This document shows positions 32,172 to 40,974 of a DNA stretch of 64,000 bases, one piece after another; positions within the stretch are counted from its first letter, which is position 1; the number at the start of each line of letters is the position of its first letter. The DNA comes from Pseudonocardia sp. DSM 110487 (GTDB lineage Bacteria > Actinomycetota > Actinomycetes > Mycobacteriales > Pseudonocardiaceae), in contig NZ_CP080521.1 of assembly GCF_019468565.1 (NCBI RefSeq), positions 2,046,001 through 2,110,000 of the forward strand, written 5' to 3'. The notes below the pieces were generated by a model. It was not told the origin of the DNA and did not search any database. It saw nothing but the letters and a program-made list of their open reading frames with translations. The position numbers and the translations under genes were made by a program.

Positions 32172-33430
32172 CCGACTTCCTCCCTCTCGACGGGTGGCGT
32201 GCCGATCCCGAAGCGCCGCACGCTCTCCAGCAGCGACACGCGCCTGATGTATGCGCGGGCCCGCTCGGGGTCGGCCGCGATCGCTCGCATCTCATTCTGG
32301 TGCTGGCGCCGCACGGCGTCGTCGGTCTCGCGCAGCCGGTCGGTGTTGCGCTGGGTGTCGGCCTGCACGTACTCCACCGCCACCGTGCGCCGGACCCGGT
32401 CGTACGTCGCCAGCTCGGCCTCGACGTCGACGTCCGGTTCCGTCGCGATGCGGGCGAGGCGGCGCGCGGCGTCCATCGCGTCGTGGACGCCGGAGTTGAG
32501 CCCGACCCCGCCGATCGGGGAGTTGATGTGGGCGGCGTCCCCTGCGAGCAGCACCGGGCCCACCCGGAACGCCGCGGCGACCCGCTGGTGCACGCCGTAG
32601 ACCTGGTGGTCGATCACCGGGTAGCCCGGCGCGTAGGGCGCAACGGCCTGCAGCCTGCGCTGCAGCCGCTCGGGGTCGATCGCCTCGTCCGCCGAGTAGC
32701 CCGCGGGCACGGGCCACACCACCCGCCACGACTCGGGCGTGCGGAGGATGAACAGCCACTCGCGGGGATCGGCGATGTAGTTGACGTGGCCGAGGTCCGG
32801 CACGAGCTCCTGCAGGTCCACCGGTGTGCTGGTGATCGCGAACCGCTCCGGGTAGGTGAACCCGTCGAACGCCACGCCGAGTGCCGAGCGCACCGTGCTG
32901 CGCGGCCCGTCGGCGCCGATGACGTACGACGCGTGGATCACGTCGGCCCCGTCCGGGCCGCTCACCGCGAGGCGGACGCCGTCGCGGCCGATCGTGAGAC
33001 CGGTCAGGCGGGTGCCGAACCGCATCCGCACCCGTTCGTCACCGGCGAGGCGCTCGGCGAGCATGCGGACGAGGTGCTGCTGGTTGAGCTGCAGCCGGTA
33101 CGGGAAGCGGGTCTCGTCGGCGAGCAGCCCGAAGTCGAACTCCGCGACCAGCCCGTCGCGGCGGTCGCGGAACTGGTACGTGGGCACGACAAGGCCCTCG
33201 GCGTGCATCCGGCCGGTGATCCCGATGGTCTCGAGCAGTTCCAGCGTGGCCGCGTGGAACGTGCTCGCCCGCCAGTCCGGCTGGGGGCGCGGCGAGAGCT
33301 CGACGAGGACGACGGGCAGGTCGGCCGCCGCCAGCGCGGCCGCGGCCGTCATGCCGACGGGGCCGGCGCCGACCACCGCGATCGGCCGGTCCCGGCTCAC
33401 CGGCGCGGCGGTCGCGGAGTGCCAGCTCAT
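32168..33430 (-). CDS. FAD-dependent aromatic hydroxylase (probable 3-hydroxybenzoate 6-hydroxylase)
   Basis: A 420-residue group A flavoprotein monooxygenase. VVGAGPVGMTAA near residues 19-30 is the FAD dinucleotide motif, GADGPRSTVR near 170 the DG motif and LLAGDAAHINSPIGGVGLN near 290-308 the GD motif. It uses NAD(P)H and oxygen to hydroxylate a phenolic ring. Being first in an operon with gentisate dioxygenase, it most likely makes gentisate, for example from 3-hydroxybenzoate; salicylate is an alternative. There is no regulator beside it. The upstream 133 bases before the P450 end hold its promoter. Confidence 0.83.
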   Translation of the reverse strand: MSWHSATAAPVSRDRPIAVVGAGPVGMTAAAALAAADLPVVLVELSPRPQPDWRASTFHAATLELLETIGITGRMHAEGLVVPTYQFRDRRDGLVAEFDFGLLADETRFPYRLQLNQQHLVRMLAERLAGDERVRMRFGTRLTGLTIGRDGVRLAVSGPDGADVIHASYVIGADGPRSTVRSALGVAFDGFTYPERFAITSTPVDLQELVPDLGHVNYIADPREWLFILRTPESWRVVWPVPAGYSADEAIDPERLQRRLQAVAPYAPGYPVIDHQVYGVHQRVAAAFRVGPVLLAGDAAHINSPIGGVGLNSGVHDAMDAARRLARIATEPDVDVEAELATYDRVRRTVAVEYVQADTQRNTDRLRETDDAVRRQHQNEMRAIAADPERARAYIRRVSLLESVRRFGIGTPPVEREEVG

Positions 33431-33563
33431 GCACCGAGGCTAGAGGGGAATTCCATCAGCAGAGAAGCGGATCGACCGGAGTTCCGCCATATCGAACATG
33501 TGGTCTCGATACGGGCCGGCGCTGGGGCGCCGGCCCTACTCGACCACCGGGAAGCCACTGCGC

Positions 33564-34763
33564 CTACCAGGTGACCGGGAGCTCGTGGACGCCGTAGACC
33601 GAGGCGTCGTGCTTGAACTGGATCCGGTCCAGGCCGGTGGCGAGCGCGAGCGTGGGGATCCGCTTGTAGAGGGTGCTGTAGACGACCTGCAGCTCCACCC
33701 GGGCGAGCGGCTGGCCGACGCACTGGTGCACGCCGAAGCCGAACGCGACGTGGTGGCGGGCCTCGCGGGTGAGATCGAGGCGGTCGGGGTCGGGGAACGC
33801 GTCGGGGTCGCGGTTGCCGATGTCGTTCGGCATGATCACGCCCTCGCCCGCCTTGATGGTGCGGCCCGCGACCTCGATGTCCTCCAGCACGGCGCGGCGG
33901 CGGCCGTTGTGGGTGATGTTCAGGTAGCGCAGCAGTTCCTCGACGGCGTTGGCGACGAGCGCAGGGTCGTCGGACTCGCGGAGGAGGGCGAGCTGGTCGG
34001 GATGCTGCAGCAGGGCGAGCGTGCCGAGAGCGATCATGTTCGCGGTGGTCTCGTGCCCGGCGATGAGCAGCAGGATCCCCATCTGGGCGGCGTCCTGCCG
34101 GGTCAGCTCCCCGGCCTCGACGCGCCGCGCCAAGCCCGACAGCACGTCGTCGCCGGGATGGGCGAGCTTCTCGCCGACGAGGCGGTCCAGGTAGCCGAAC
34201 AGTGCACCCGTGGCCGCTGTGCGCTCCTGCGCCGTCGCGTCCCGCTTGACGATGACCTTGCTGTTGTCCTGGAAGAAGTCGTGGTCGGTGTACGGCACGC
34301 CGAGCAGCTCGCAGATCACGAGCGATGGCACCGGCAGGGCGAACGCCTCCATCAGATCGACGGGCTTCGGCCCGGCGAGCATGTCGTCGATCAGGTCGTC
34401 GACGATCTTCTGGATCGCCGGGCGCATCGCCGCCACGCGCTTCGTGGTGAACGAGGCCGTCACCATCCGCCGCAGCCGGGCGTGCTCGGGGTCGTCCATC
34501 AGGATGAAGCTGATCTTCGAGCCGCCGCCGTCCGCCGCGACGGCATTCGGGTAGCCGGGGGTGGCCGGGTCGGCGCTCACCCGCGCGTCGGCGAGCACGG
34601 CCCGCTGGTCGGCGTAGCGAGTGACGAGCCACGCCGTGCGGTCGCCGTCGACGCCGACCTCGACCAGCGGTCCCTCCTCCTGCAGGTCGCGCAGCTGCGG
34701 CGGCGGGTCGAACGGGCAGCGCGCCGCCCTGGTCATGGGGAACTGGGGAATCTCGGTGGTCAT
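33564..34763 (-). CDS. Cytochrome P450 (CYP105-like) with its own redox partners
   Basis: A 399-residue class I P450. IAGHETTAN lies in the I-helix near residue 246, EELLRYL in the K-helix and FGFGVHQCVG in the haem loop with Cys near residue 352. GGAGGAGA precedes ATG 34763. The ferredoxin reductase and [3Fe-4S] ferredoxin genes lie directly upstream on the same strand, so this operon encodes a complete NAD(P)H-reductase-ferredoxin-P450 chain. It is a close relative of the P450 at 23077-24303. The substrate is unknown; the neighbouring gentisate operon is separate and need not be connected. Confidence 0.93.
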   Translation of the reverse strand: MTTEIPQFPMTRAARCPFDPPPQLRDLQEEGPLVEVGVDGDRTAWLVTRYADQRAVLADARVSADPATPGYPNAVAADGGGSKISFILMDDPEHARLRRMVTASFTTKRVAAMRPAIQKIVDDLIDDMLAGPKPVDLMEAFALPVPSLVICELLGVPYTDHDFFQDNSKVIVKRDATAQERTAATGALFGYLDRLVGEKLAHPGDDVLSGLARRVEAGELTRQDAAQMGILLLIAGHETTANMIALGTLALLQHPDQLALLRESDDPALVANAVEELLRYLNITHNGRRRAVLEDIEVAGRTIKAGEGVIMPNDIGNRDPDAFPDPDRLDLTREARHHVAFGFGVHQCVGQPLARVELQVVYSTLYKRIPTLALATGLDRIQFKHDASVYGVHELPVTW

Positions 34764-34780
34764 CTCTTCTCCTCCGGGAA

Positions 34781-35965
34781 TCAGGTGAGGGCGGGTGCCG
34801 GGAGCGCGTCGACGACGTCCTGTCGCCGGAGGCGGGTCTGCTTGGGCATGTTCCAGCCGAGGACGCCGGTGACGGTGCCGTTCCGCTCGTAGCGGGCGAC
34901 GAAGCGGCGGCCGGCGAGGTTCCCCTCGACGACGCTCACCTCGGCGCCTGCCGGGAGCACGCCGTGGATCTGGAGCTTGGCGTCGAACTGGTCGGTCCAG
35001 ACGTACGGGACGGGGGTGTAGGCACGGTCGGCGCCGAGGATGTTGGCGGCGACGAGGCCGGCCTGCTCGGTGGCGTTGGTGCGGTTCTCCAACCGGACGA
35101 GGGCGGCGTGGGCCTCGTGGTGGAAGCGGGCCACGTCCCCGACCGCGTAGATGCCGTCGGCGGCGCGGCAGCGGGAGTCGCACACCAGTCCGTCGGCGAG
35201 GTGCAGGCCGCTGCCGGTGAGCCATCCGGTGACCGGGGTCGCGCCGATGGCGACCACGACGAGGTCGGCCGGCAGTACGGCGCCGCGGTCCAGGCGGACG
35301 CCGATGACCCGCCCGTCCTTGCCGACGAGCCCGGCCACGCCGGTTCCGAGTCGCAGGTGGACGCCATGTGAGGTGTGCAGATCGGCCAGCAGTCCGCCGA
35401 CCAGGGGGCCGATCTGGCCTGCCATGGGCGCCGGCTGCGGCCCGGCGATCGTGACGTCGAGGCCGAGCGTGCGCGCGGTGGCGGCGATCTCGGCGCCGAG
35501 CACACCCTCGCCGACCACGACCAGCCGTGACGCGGCCAGCAGGTCGGCGCGCAGCGCCACCGCGTCGTCGAGGGTGCGCAGCACGTGCACCCCGGCCAAC
35601 CCCTCCTGACCGGGAAGCCTGCGCGGGGACACCCCGGTGGCGACAACCACGGCGTCGGCCGACAGCTCGCGCCCGGACGAGGTGTGGACGGTGCGCGACG
35701 CCACGTCGAGGCCGACGGCGGGGTCGGCGAGGACGAACTCGGCGTCCAGCGCGACCAGCGCCTCCGGGGTGCGCAGCTGTGCGCGGTCGGGGTCCCAGGC
35801 CCCGGCCAGTACCTGCTTGGACAGCGGCGGCCGGTCGTAGGGCAGGTAGTTCTCGGCGTCCAGCAGGGTCAGCCGGCCCGCGTAGCCCTTGCGGCGCAGC
35901 GCCTCCGCGGTCGACAGCCCGGCCGCGGAGGCTCCGACCACGAGCACGTGCCGGGGCACGCTCAC
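34781..35965 (-). CDS. NAD(P)H-ferredoxin reductase (putidaredoxin-reductase type)
   Basis: A 394-residue FAD protein. VVGASAAGLSTAEALR near residues 8-23 binds FAD, VVVGEGVLGAEIAATAR near 147-163 binds NAD(P)H, and YAVGDVARF near 260-268 is the C-terminal FAD motif; PYDRPPLSK near residue 43 is typical of putidaredoxin-type reductases. It passes electrons from NAD(P)H to the ferredoxin encoded just upstream. GTG 35965 overlaps the ferredoxin stop by four bases, preferred over an ATG 12 codons earlier that would overlap the ferredoxin gene. Confidence 0.92.
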   Translation of the reverse strand: MSVPRHVLVVGASAAGLSTAEALRRKGYAGRLTLLDAENYLPYDRPPLSKQVLAGAWDPDRAQLRTPEALVALDAEFVLADPAVGLDVASRTVHTSSGRELSADAVVVATGVSPRRLPGQEGLAGVHVLRTLDDAVALRADLLAASRLVVVGEGVLGAEIAATARTLGLDVTIAGPQPAPMAGQIGPLVGGLLADLHTSHGVHLRLGTGVAGLVGKDGRVIGVRLDRGAVLPADLVVVAIGATPVTGWLTGSGLHLADGLVCDSRCRAADGIYAVGDVARFHHEAHAALVRLENRTNATEQAGLVAANILGADRAYTPVPYVWTDQFDAKLQIHGVLPAGAEVSVVEGNLAGRRFVARYERNGTVTGVLGWNMPKQTRLRRQDVVDALPAPALT

Positions 35966-36162
35966 GCGGCGCCGCTCAGCATGATCGCGGCCGCCGGGCA
36001 CACGCTCGCGGCCTCCCGGACCGCCGCGTGCAGCTCCGGCGCGGGCGCCGCGTCGAGCAGGATCACGATCCCGTCGTCATCGCCCTGATCGAACACGTCG
36101 GGCGCGACCAGCACGCAGGTGCCCGCCCCGCAGCACTTGTCCGTGTCGACTTCCACCTTCAT
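35962..36162 (-). CDS. [3Fe-4S] ferredoxin, P450 redox partner
   Basis: A 66-residue acidic ferredoxin. The cluster motif reads DKCCGAGTCV at residues 8-17 and VCPAAA near residues 54-59: Cys-x5-Cys plus a distant Cys-Pro, with no fourth cysteine ligand, as in the [3Fe-4S] ferredoxins that serve CYP105-type P450s. It is the first gene of the ferredoxin-reductase-P450 operon. Its promoter lies in the 263-base gap towards kdp, which contains two short palindromes. Confidence 0.93.
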   Translation of the reverse strand: MKVEVDTDKCCGAGTCVLVAPDVFDQGDDDGIVILLDAAPAPELHAAVREAASVCPAAAIMLSGAA

Positions 36163-36212
36163 GGCCCTGCCTCCGATCCCTCGCCGAGGTACGTCCTCGG
36201 GCTGCCCTCAGT

Positions 36213-36254
36213 GAAGCGCTTCGGCAGAGCTAAGTCAAGCGACTGATTTAAATC
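36213..36254. promoter_or_regulatory. Palindromes upstream of the ferredoxin-P450 operon
   Basis: GAAGCGCTTC (36213-36222) and GATTTAAATC (36245-36254) are two perfect ten-base palindromes 32 bases apart, with TTGACT on the minus strand between them. The AT-rich second one stands out in this DNA. They lie 51 and 83 bases upstream of the ferredoxin start and may be promoter and operator sites. The rest of the 263-base gap belongs to the kdp leader. Confidence 0.45.
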
Positions 36255-36342
36255 GGACGAACTGCTCACCCGTCCCGGTCCGGCTCGAACCCCGCCGGAT
36301 GACACCCGGATGAGCCGCGGCACATCGGCGTTAGGAAGCCGT

Positions 36343-36410
36343 CAAGGTGCCGGCAAACCCCCGATCGGGGGTCGCATCCTTGCGGCCGCCGCGACCGAAC
36401 GGGTCGCGGC
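36343..36410 (+). promoter_or_regulatory. Structured leader of the kdp operon
   Basis: CAAGGTGC (36343-36350) can pair with GCATCCTTG (36374-36382) with one bulged base, enclosing the perfect palindrome ACCCCCGATCGGGGGT (36357-36372). A second hairpin, GCCGCGACC (36388-36396) with GGTCGCGGC (36402-36410), follows and ends just before the AGAGGAGG ribosome site. Two stacked stem-loops before a potassium-uptake operon suggest RNA-level control or a protein site. It does not resemble the c-di-AMP riboswitch as I remember it. Confidence 0.5.
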
Positions 36411-36425
36411 AGAGGAGGACCTTCA

Positions 36426-36509
36426 ATGGCCGATCTGGCCTACGCGCTGCTGCTGATCGGCGGCTTCGCCCTGCTGCTCCTGATGGTGCGGGGGTTGCAG
36501 CGCCTGTGA
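36426..36509 (+). CDS. 27-residue membrane microprotein upstream of kdpF
   Basis: The frame encodes MADLAYALLLIGGFALLLL then MVRGLQRL, a single hydrophobic helix with a basic tail, KdpF-like in size but not in sequence. AGAGGAGG lies seven bases before ATG 36426, the best ribosome site of the operon, and the stop overlaps the kdpF GTG (GTGA). It therefore appears to be the first translated gene of the operon. It may be a second small Kdp subunit or stabiliser, or a leader peptide that couples translation to kdpF. I know of no assigned function. Confidence 0.6.
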   Translation: MADLAYALLLIGGFALLLLMVRGLQRL

Positions 36510-36595
36510 TCGTCGAGAACGTGATCGGCGGGCTGCTCGCGGCCGCGCTGATCGTCTACCTGGTCATCGCACTCGTTCGACCGGAGCTTTTCTGA
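36506..36595 (+). CDS. kdpF: Potassium-transporting ATPase subunit KdpF
   Basis: A 29-residue single-helix peptide, GTG start, whose ending ALVRPELF matches the conserved VRPExF tail of KdpF. KdpF sits in the membrane and stabilises the KdpABC complex. It overlaps the preceding microprotein by four bases and lies 16 bases before kdpA. Confidence 0.88.
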   Translation: MIVENVIGGLLAAALIVYLVIALVRPELF

Positions 36596-36611
36596 TGACG
36601 GAGCGCTTCTG

Positions 36612-38276
36612 ATGTCCGTGACGACGGCCGGGCTGCTGCAGCTCGGCGTTCTCCTCGTGCTCCTCGCCGTGGTGTACATCCCGTTCGGGAACTACCTCGC
36701 GGCTGTCTTCACGAGCGGCAAGCACTGGCGGGTCGAGAAGGCCGTCTACCGGGTGGTCGGCGTCGACCCCGACGCCGAGCAGCGCTGGACCGGGTACGCC
36801 GCCGCGCTGCTGGCGTTCTCGTTCCTGTCGATCGTGCTGCTCTACCTGCTGCAACGGCTGCAGGGACTGCTCCCGCTGAGCCTCGGCCGCGGGGCCGTCG
36901 AGCCCGGCATCGCGTTCAACACCGCGGTGTCGTTCGTGACGAACACGAACTGGCAGTCCTACGTGCCCGAGACGGTGATGGGTCACCTGGTGCAGATGGC
37001 CGGCCTGACCGTGCAGAACTTCGTGTCGGCCGCGGTCGGCATGGGGGTCGCGGCGGCGCTGGTGCGCGGGTTCGTCCGCGCGTCGAGCGACCGGATCGGC
37101 AACTTCTGGGTCGACCTCGTCCGCGGCACCGTCCGCGTGCTGCTCCCCCTCTCGTTCGTCGCCGCGATCGTTCTGGTTGCGCTCGGCGTCACGATGAGCC
37201 TGCGGGCGGGAGTCGACGTCACCGGCGTGGACGGGGCGCAGAGCACGATCGCGCTCGCGCCGACCGCATCGCAGGAGGCGATCAAGGAACTCGGCACGAA
37301 CGGCGGCGGGATCTTCAACGCCAACTCGGCGCACCCGTTCGAGAACCCCAACGGCGTCTCCAACATCCTGGAGATCTTCCTGCTGCTCGTGATCCCGGTG
37401 TGCCTCACCCGCGCGTTCGGCGTGATGGTGCGCGACACCCGCCAGGGCCACGTGCTGCTCGCGGTGATGGGCGTGCTGTGGGGCGGCCTGCTCGCCGTCG
37501 CGTGGTGGGCGGAGACGCACCCGAACGGCCCGGCCGCACTGCTGGCGGGGTCGGCGTTGGAGGGCAAGGAGGTCCGCTTCGGGATCCCCTCGTCGGTGCT
37601 CTTCGCCGTCTCCACGACCGGAACGTCGACGGGCGCGGTGAACTCGCTGCACGACAGTTACACCGGCCTCGGCGGCGGCGTCGTCCTGCTGAACATGCTG
37701 CTCGGCGAGGTCGCGCCGGGCGGGGTCGGTGCGGGCCTGTACGGGATCCTCGTGCTCGCGGTCATCGCCGTGTTCCTCGCCGGCCTCATGGTCGGGCGCA
37801 CGCCGGAATACCTGGGCAAGAAGCTCGGCCGCGCGCAGGTGACGGCGGCCGCGATCGCGATCCTCGCGATGCCCACCGTCGTCCTGCTCGGCACGGGGGC
37901 CGCGCTCGCCCAGCCGGGCGAGCTCGAGTCCGCCCTGGCCAACAGCGGCGCGCACGGGCTATCCGAGGTGTTCTACGCCTACGCCTCGGCCGGCAACAAC
38001 AACGGCAGCGCCTTCGCCGGGCTGACCGTGACGAGCCCCTTCTTCCAGTCCACCCTCGGGCTCGCGATGCTGTTCGGCCGGTTCGTGCCGATCTTGGCGG
38101 TGCTCGCGCTGGCCGGCTCGCTCGCTGCGCAGAAGCGCGTGGCGCCCGGCGCCGGAACGCTCCCCACGAACGGGCCGCTCTTCGGCGTGCTCGTCGGCGG
38201 CACGGTCGTCCTCGTCGCCGCCCTCACCTTCTTCCCTGCTCTGGCCCTCGGGCCCATTGCGGAGGCCTTGGCATGA
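36612..38276 (+). CDS. kdpA: Potassium-transporting ATPase subunit KdpA
   Basis: A 554-residue channel-like subunit with about ten helices and the four selectivity-filter loops of the KdpA/KtrB superfamily. Segments such as TSFVTNTNWQSY near residues 106-117 and LGTNGGGIFNANSAHPFENP near 227-246 are diagnostic. It binds and conducts potassium in the KdpFABC P-type ATPase. Its stop overlaps the kdpB ATG (ATGA). The operon is normally induced when potassium is limiting, through KdpD/KdpE encoded downstream. Confidence 0.97.
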   Translation: MSVTTAGLLQLGVLLVLLAVVYIPFGNYLAAVFTSGKHWRVEKAVYRVVGVDPDAEQRWTGYAAALLAFSFLSIVLLYLLQRLQGLLPLSLGRGAVEPGIAFNTAVSFVTNTNWQSYVPETVMGHLVQMAGLTVQNFVSAAVGMGVAAALVRGFVRASSDRIGNFWVDLVRGTVRVLLPLSFVAAIVLVALGVTMSLRAGVDVTGVDGAQSTIALAPTASQEAIKELGTNGGGIFNANSAHPFENPNGVSNILEIFLLLVIPVCLTRAFGVMVRDTRQGHVLLAVMGVLWGGLLAVAWWAETHPNGPAALLAGSALEGKEVRFGIPSSVLFAVSTTGTSTGAVNSLHDSYTGLGGGVVLLNMLLGEVAPGGVGAGLYGILVLAVIAVFLAGLMVGRTPEYLGKKLGRAQVTAAAIAILAMPTVVLLGTGAALAQPGELESALANSGAHGLSEVFYAYASAGNNNGSAFAGLTVTSPFFQSTLGLAMLFGRFVPILAVLALAGSLAAQKRVAPGAGTLPTNGPLFGVLVGGTVVLVAALTFFPALALGPIAEALA

Positions 38277-40348
38277 CCGTCATAGAAGAACGCTCGATCG
38301 TCGAGCGCCGCGAGCTGCACGCGCAGCGCACCGGCCGCACCGTCACCGCCGGCGCGTTCTCCCCGCGCCAGCTCTGGCAGGCGGTGCCGGACGCCTTGCG
38401 AAAGCTCGACCCCCGCACGCAGCTGCGCAACCCGGTGATGTTCGTCGTCTGGGTCGGATCGGTGCTCGTCACCGAGCTCGCGATCGCGCAACCGAGCGTG
38501 TTCGCGTGGCTGATCGCCATCTGGCTGTGGCTCACCGTGCTGTTCGCCAACCTCTCGGAGGCCGTGGCCGAGGGTCGCGGCAAGGCGCAGGCCGAGAGCC
38601 TGCGCCGCACGCGGACCGAGACGGTCGCCCGCAGGCTCCTGCCCGACGGGACCGAGGAACACGTCCCGGCTCCGACGCTGCGCATCGGCGACCGGGTCGT
38701 CGTGGAGGCAGGCGAGGTCATCCCTGGTGACGGCGACGTGGTGGAGGGCATCGCCACCGTCGACGAGTCGGCCATCACCGGCGAGTCGGCCCCGGTGATC
38801 CGCGAGTCGGGTGGCGACCGGTCCTCGGTGACCGGCGGCACCACCGTGCTGTCCGACCGGATCGTCGTGCAGATCACCACCGCGCCGGGCGAGTCCTTCG
38901 TGGACCGCATGATCGCGCTCGTCGAGGGTGCGGAGCGGCAGAAGACCCCCAACGAGATCGCGCTGACGATCCTGCTGTCGACGCTGACGATCATCTTCCT
39001 GCTCGCGGTCGTGGCGCTGCAGCCGATGGCCGGCTACTCCGGCGCCCAGCAGTCGTTGATCGTGCTGACCGCGCTGCTGGTGTGCCTGATCCCGACCACG
39101 ATCGGCGCGCTGCTGTCGGCGATCGGCATCGCCGGCATGGACCGGCTCGTCCAGCGCAACGTGCTCGCCACCTCGGGACGGGCCGTTGAGGCCGCGGGGG
39201 ACGTCGACACCCTGCTGCTCGACAAGACCGGCACGATCACGTTCGGCAACCGGCGCGCCACGGCGCTGCATCCGGCCCCCGGCACGACCGCGGCGGATCT
39301 CGCGGCGGCGGCCCGGTTGTCGAGCCTCGCTGACGAGACCCCCGAGGGGCGCAGCATCGTCGAGCTGTGCGCGCAGGATCACGACCTGCCCCCGGAGGAG
39401 GAGGTGGCCGGCGAGTTCGTCCCGTTCACCGCGCACACGCGGATGTCCGGGCTCGACCTGAACGGTCGCAGCGTCCGCAAGGGCGCGAGCTCGGCCGTCG
39501 CGCAGTGGACGGACGCCGGGTTGCCGCCGGAGGTCAGCGCGACCGTGGACCGGATCAGCGCCGACGGCGGCACGCCGCTCGTCGTCGCCGAACGGGACAA
39601 CGGCGTGGCCCGGGTGCTCGGCGTGATCCAGCTGTCCGACGTGGTCAAGCCGGGGATGCGCGAGCGGTTCGCCGAGCTGCGGGCCATGGGCATCCGCACC
39701 GTGATGATCACCGGGGACAACCCGTTGACGGCACGCGCGATCGCGGAAGAGGCGGGGGTGGACGACCACCTCGCAGAGGCCACGCCCGAGGACAAGATGG
39801 CCCTGATCCGCAAGGAGCAGGAGGGCGGGCGCCTGGTCGCCATGACCGGTGACGGCACCAACGACGCGCCGGCGCTCGCCCAGGCCGACGTGGGCGTCGC
39901 GATGAACACCGGAACCGCCGCGGCCAAGGAAGCCGGGAACATGGTCGACCTCGACTCGGACCCGACCAAGCTCATCGACATCGTCGAGATCGGCAAGCAG
40001 CTGCTGATCACGCGGGGTGCGCTGACCACGTTCAGCATCGCGAACGACCTCGCGAAGTACTTCGCGATCCTGCCGGCGATGTTCGCGGTCCTCTACCCGC
40101 AGCTCGGGACGCTCAACATCATGCGGCTGGCCACACCGGAGTCGGCGATCCTGTCCGCGGTGGTGTTCAACGCGCTGATCATCGTCGCGCTGATCCCCCT
40201 CGCGCTGCGCGGCGTGCGCTACCGCCCGTCGACCGCGGCCCAGCTGCTGCGGCGCAACCTGCTGATCTACGGCGTGGGCGGCGTGGTCACGCCCTTCGTC
40301 GGGATCTTCCTCATCGACCTGCTCGTCCGACTCATCCCCGGGATCTGA
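38273..40348 (+). CDS. kdpB: Potassium-transporting ATPase ATP-binding subunit KdpB
   Basis: A 691-residue P-type ATPase subunit. The phosphorylation site DKTGT begins at Asp317; TGES near residue 170 belongs to the actuator domain and MTGDGTNDAPAL near 525 to the hinge. It hydrolyses ATP to drive potassium uptake through KdpA. Starts are coupled to kdpA by ATGA, and kdpC follows two bases after the stop. Nothing unusual in length or motifs. Confidence 0.97.
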   Translation: MTVIEERSIVERRELHAQRTGRTVTAGAFSPRQLWQAVPDALRKLDPRTQLRNPVMFVVWVGSVLVTELAIAQPSVFAWLIAIWLWLTVLFANLSEAVAEGRGKAQAESLRRTRTETVARRLLPDGTEEHVPAPTLRIGDRVVVEAGEVIPGDGDVVEGIATVDESAITGESAPVIRESGGDRSSVTGGTTVLSDRIVVQITTAPGESFVDRMIALVEGAERQKTPNEIALTILLSTLTIIFLLAVVALQPMAGYSGAQQSLIVLTALLVCLIPTTIGALLSAIGIAGMDRLVQRNVLATSGRAVEAAGDVDTLLLDKTGTITFGNRRATALHPAPGTTAADLAAAARLSSLADETPEGRSIVELCAQDHDLPPEEEVAGEFVPFTAHTRMSGLDLNGRSVRKGASSAVAQWTDAGLPPEVSATVDRISADGGTPLVVAERDNGVARVLGVIQLSDVVKPGMRERFAELRAMGIRTVMITGDNPLTARAIAEEAGVDDHLAEATPEDKMALIRKEQEGGRLVAMTGDGTNDAPALAQADVGVAMNTGTAAAKEAGNMVDLDSDPTKLIDIVEIGKQLLITRGALTTFSIANDLAKYFAILPAMFAVLYPQLGTLNIMRLATPESAILSAVVFNALIIVALIPLALRGVRYRPSTAAQLLRRNLLIYGVGGVVTPFVGIFLIDLLVRLIPGI

Positions 40349-40350
40349 AG

Positions 40351-40959
40351 ATGTTGACCATGCTCAACCGCCAGATGGGCGCCGCGCTGCGGATGCTCCT
40401 CGTGGCGACCGTCGTACTCGGCCTCGCCTACCCACTGGCCGTATGGGCCGTGGCACACGTGCCCGGCCTCTCGTCGCGGGCGGAGGGCTCGATCATCTAC
40501 AGCGCCGACGGCACGCCGGTCGGGTCGACGCTGATCGGGATCGACCCCGTGGCCGCGGACCCGGCGAACGACCCGTACTTCCACACCCGGCCGTCGGCGT
40601 CCGCTGAGGACGTGCTCGGCCCCGGCGACCCCTCCACGTCCGGCGGGTCGAACAAGGGAGGCTTCGACGAGGACCTCGTCGCGGCCGTCGAGCAGCGGCG
40701 CACCGTGATCGCGGAACGAGAGGACGTGGACCCCGACCAGGTGCCGGCCGACGCCGTCACGGCTTCGGCGTCCGGCGTCGACCCGCACATCTCCCCGGAG
40801 TACGCGGAGCTGCAGGTGCCTCGGGTGGCCCGCGTGACGGGCCTCGGCGAGGAGGAGGTGCGGCAGCTGGTCGCGGGGAGCACACAGCACGCGGTGCTGG
40901 GGATCTTCGGTGCCGACGGCGTGAACGTCACCGAGCTGAACCTCGCCATCGCGCGGTAG
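40351..40959 (+). CDS. kdpC: Potassium-transporting ATPase subunit KdpC
   Basis: A 202-residue protein with one N-terminal membrane helix (residues 10-32) and an extracytoplasmic domain. FHTRPSAS, GGSNKG and SGVDPHISPEYA are the conserved KdpC segments. It stabilises KdpB-nucleotide binding and completes the KdpFABC complex. It ends 15 bases before kdpD, so the sensor is probably on the same transcript. Confidence 0.96.
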   Translation: MLTMLNRQMGAALRMLLVATVVLGLAYPLAVWAVAHVPGLSSRAEGSIIYSADGTPVGSTLIGIDPVAADPANDPYFHTRPSASAEDVLGPGDPSTSGGSNKGGFDEDLVAAVEQRRTVIAEREDVDPDQVPADAVTASASGVDPHISPEYAELQVPRVARVTGLGEEEVRQLVAGSTQHAVLGIFGADGVNVTELNLAIAR

Positions 40960-40974
40960 AGAGAAGATTGCGGC

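Noticed and set aside
36343..36410. c-di-AMP (ydaO-type) riboswitch before kdp
   Set aside because: The nested hairpins lack the conserved ydaO core segments as I remember them and the element is too short. It is kept only as an uncharacterised structured leader.
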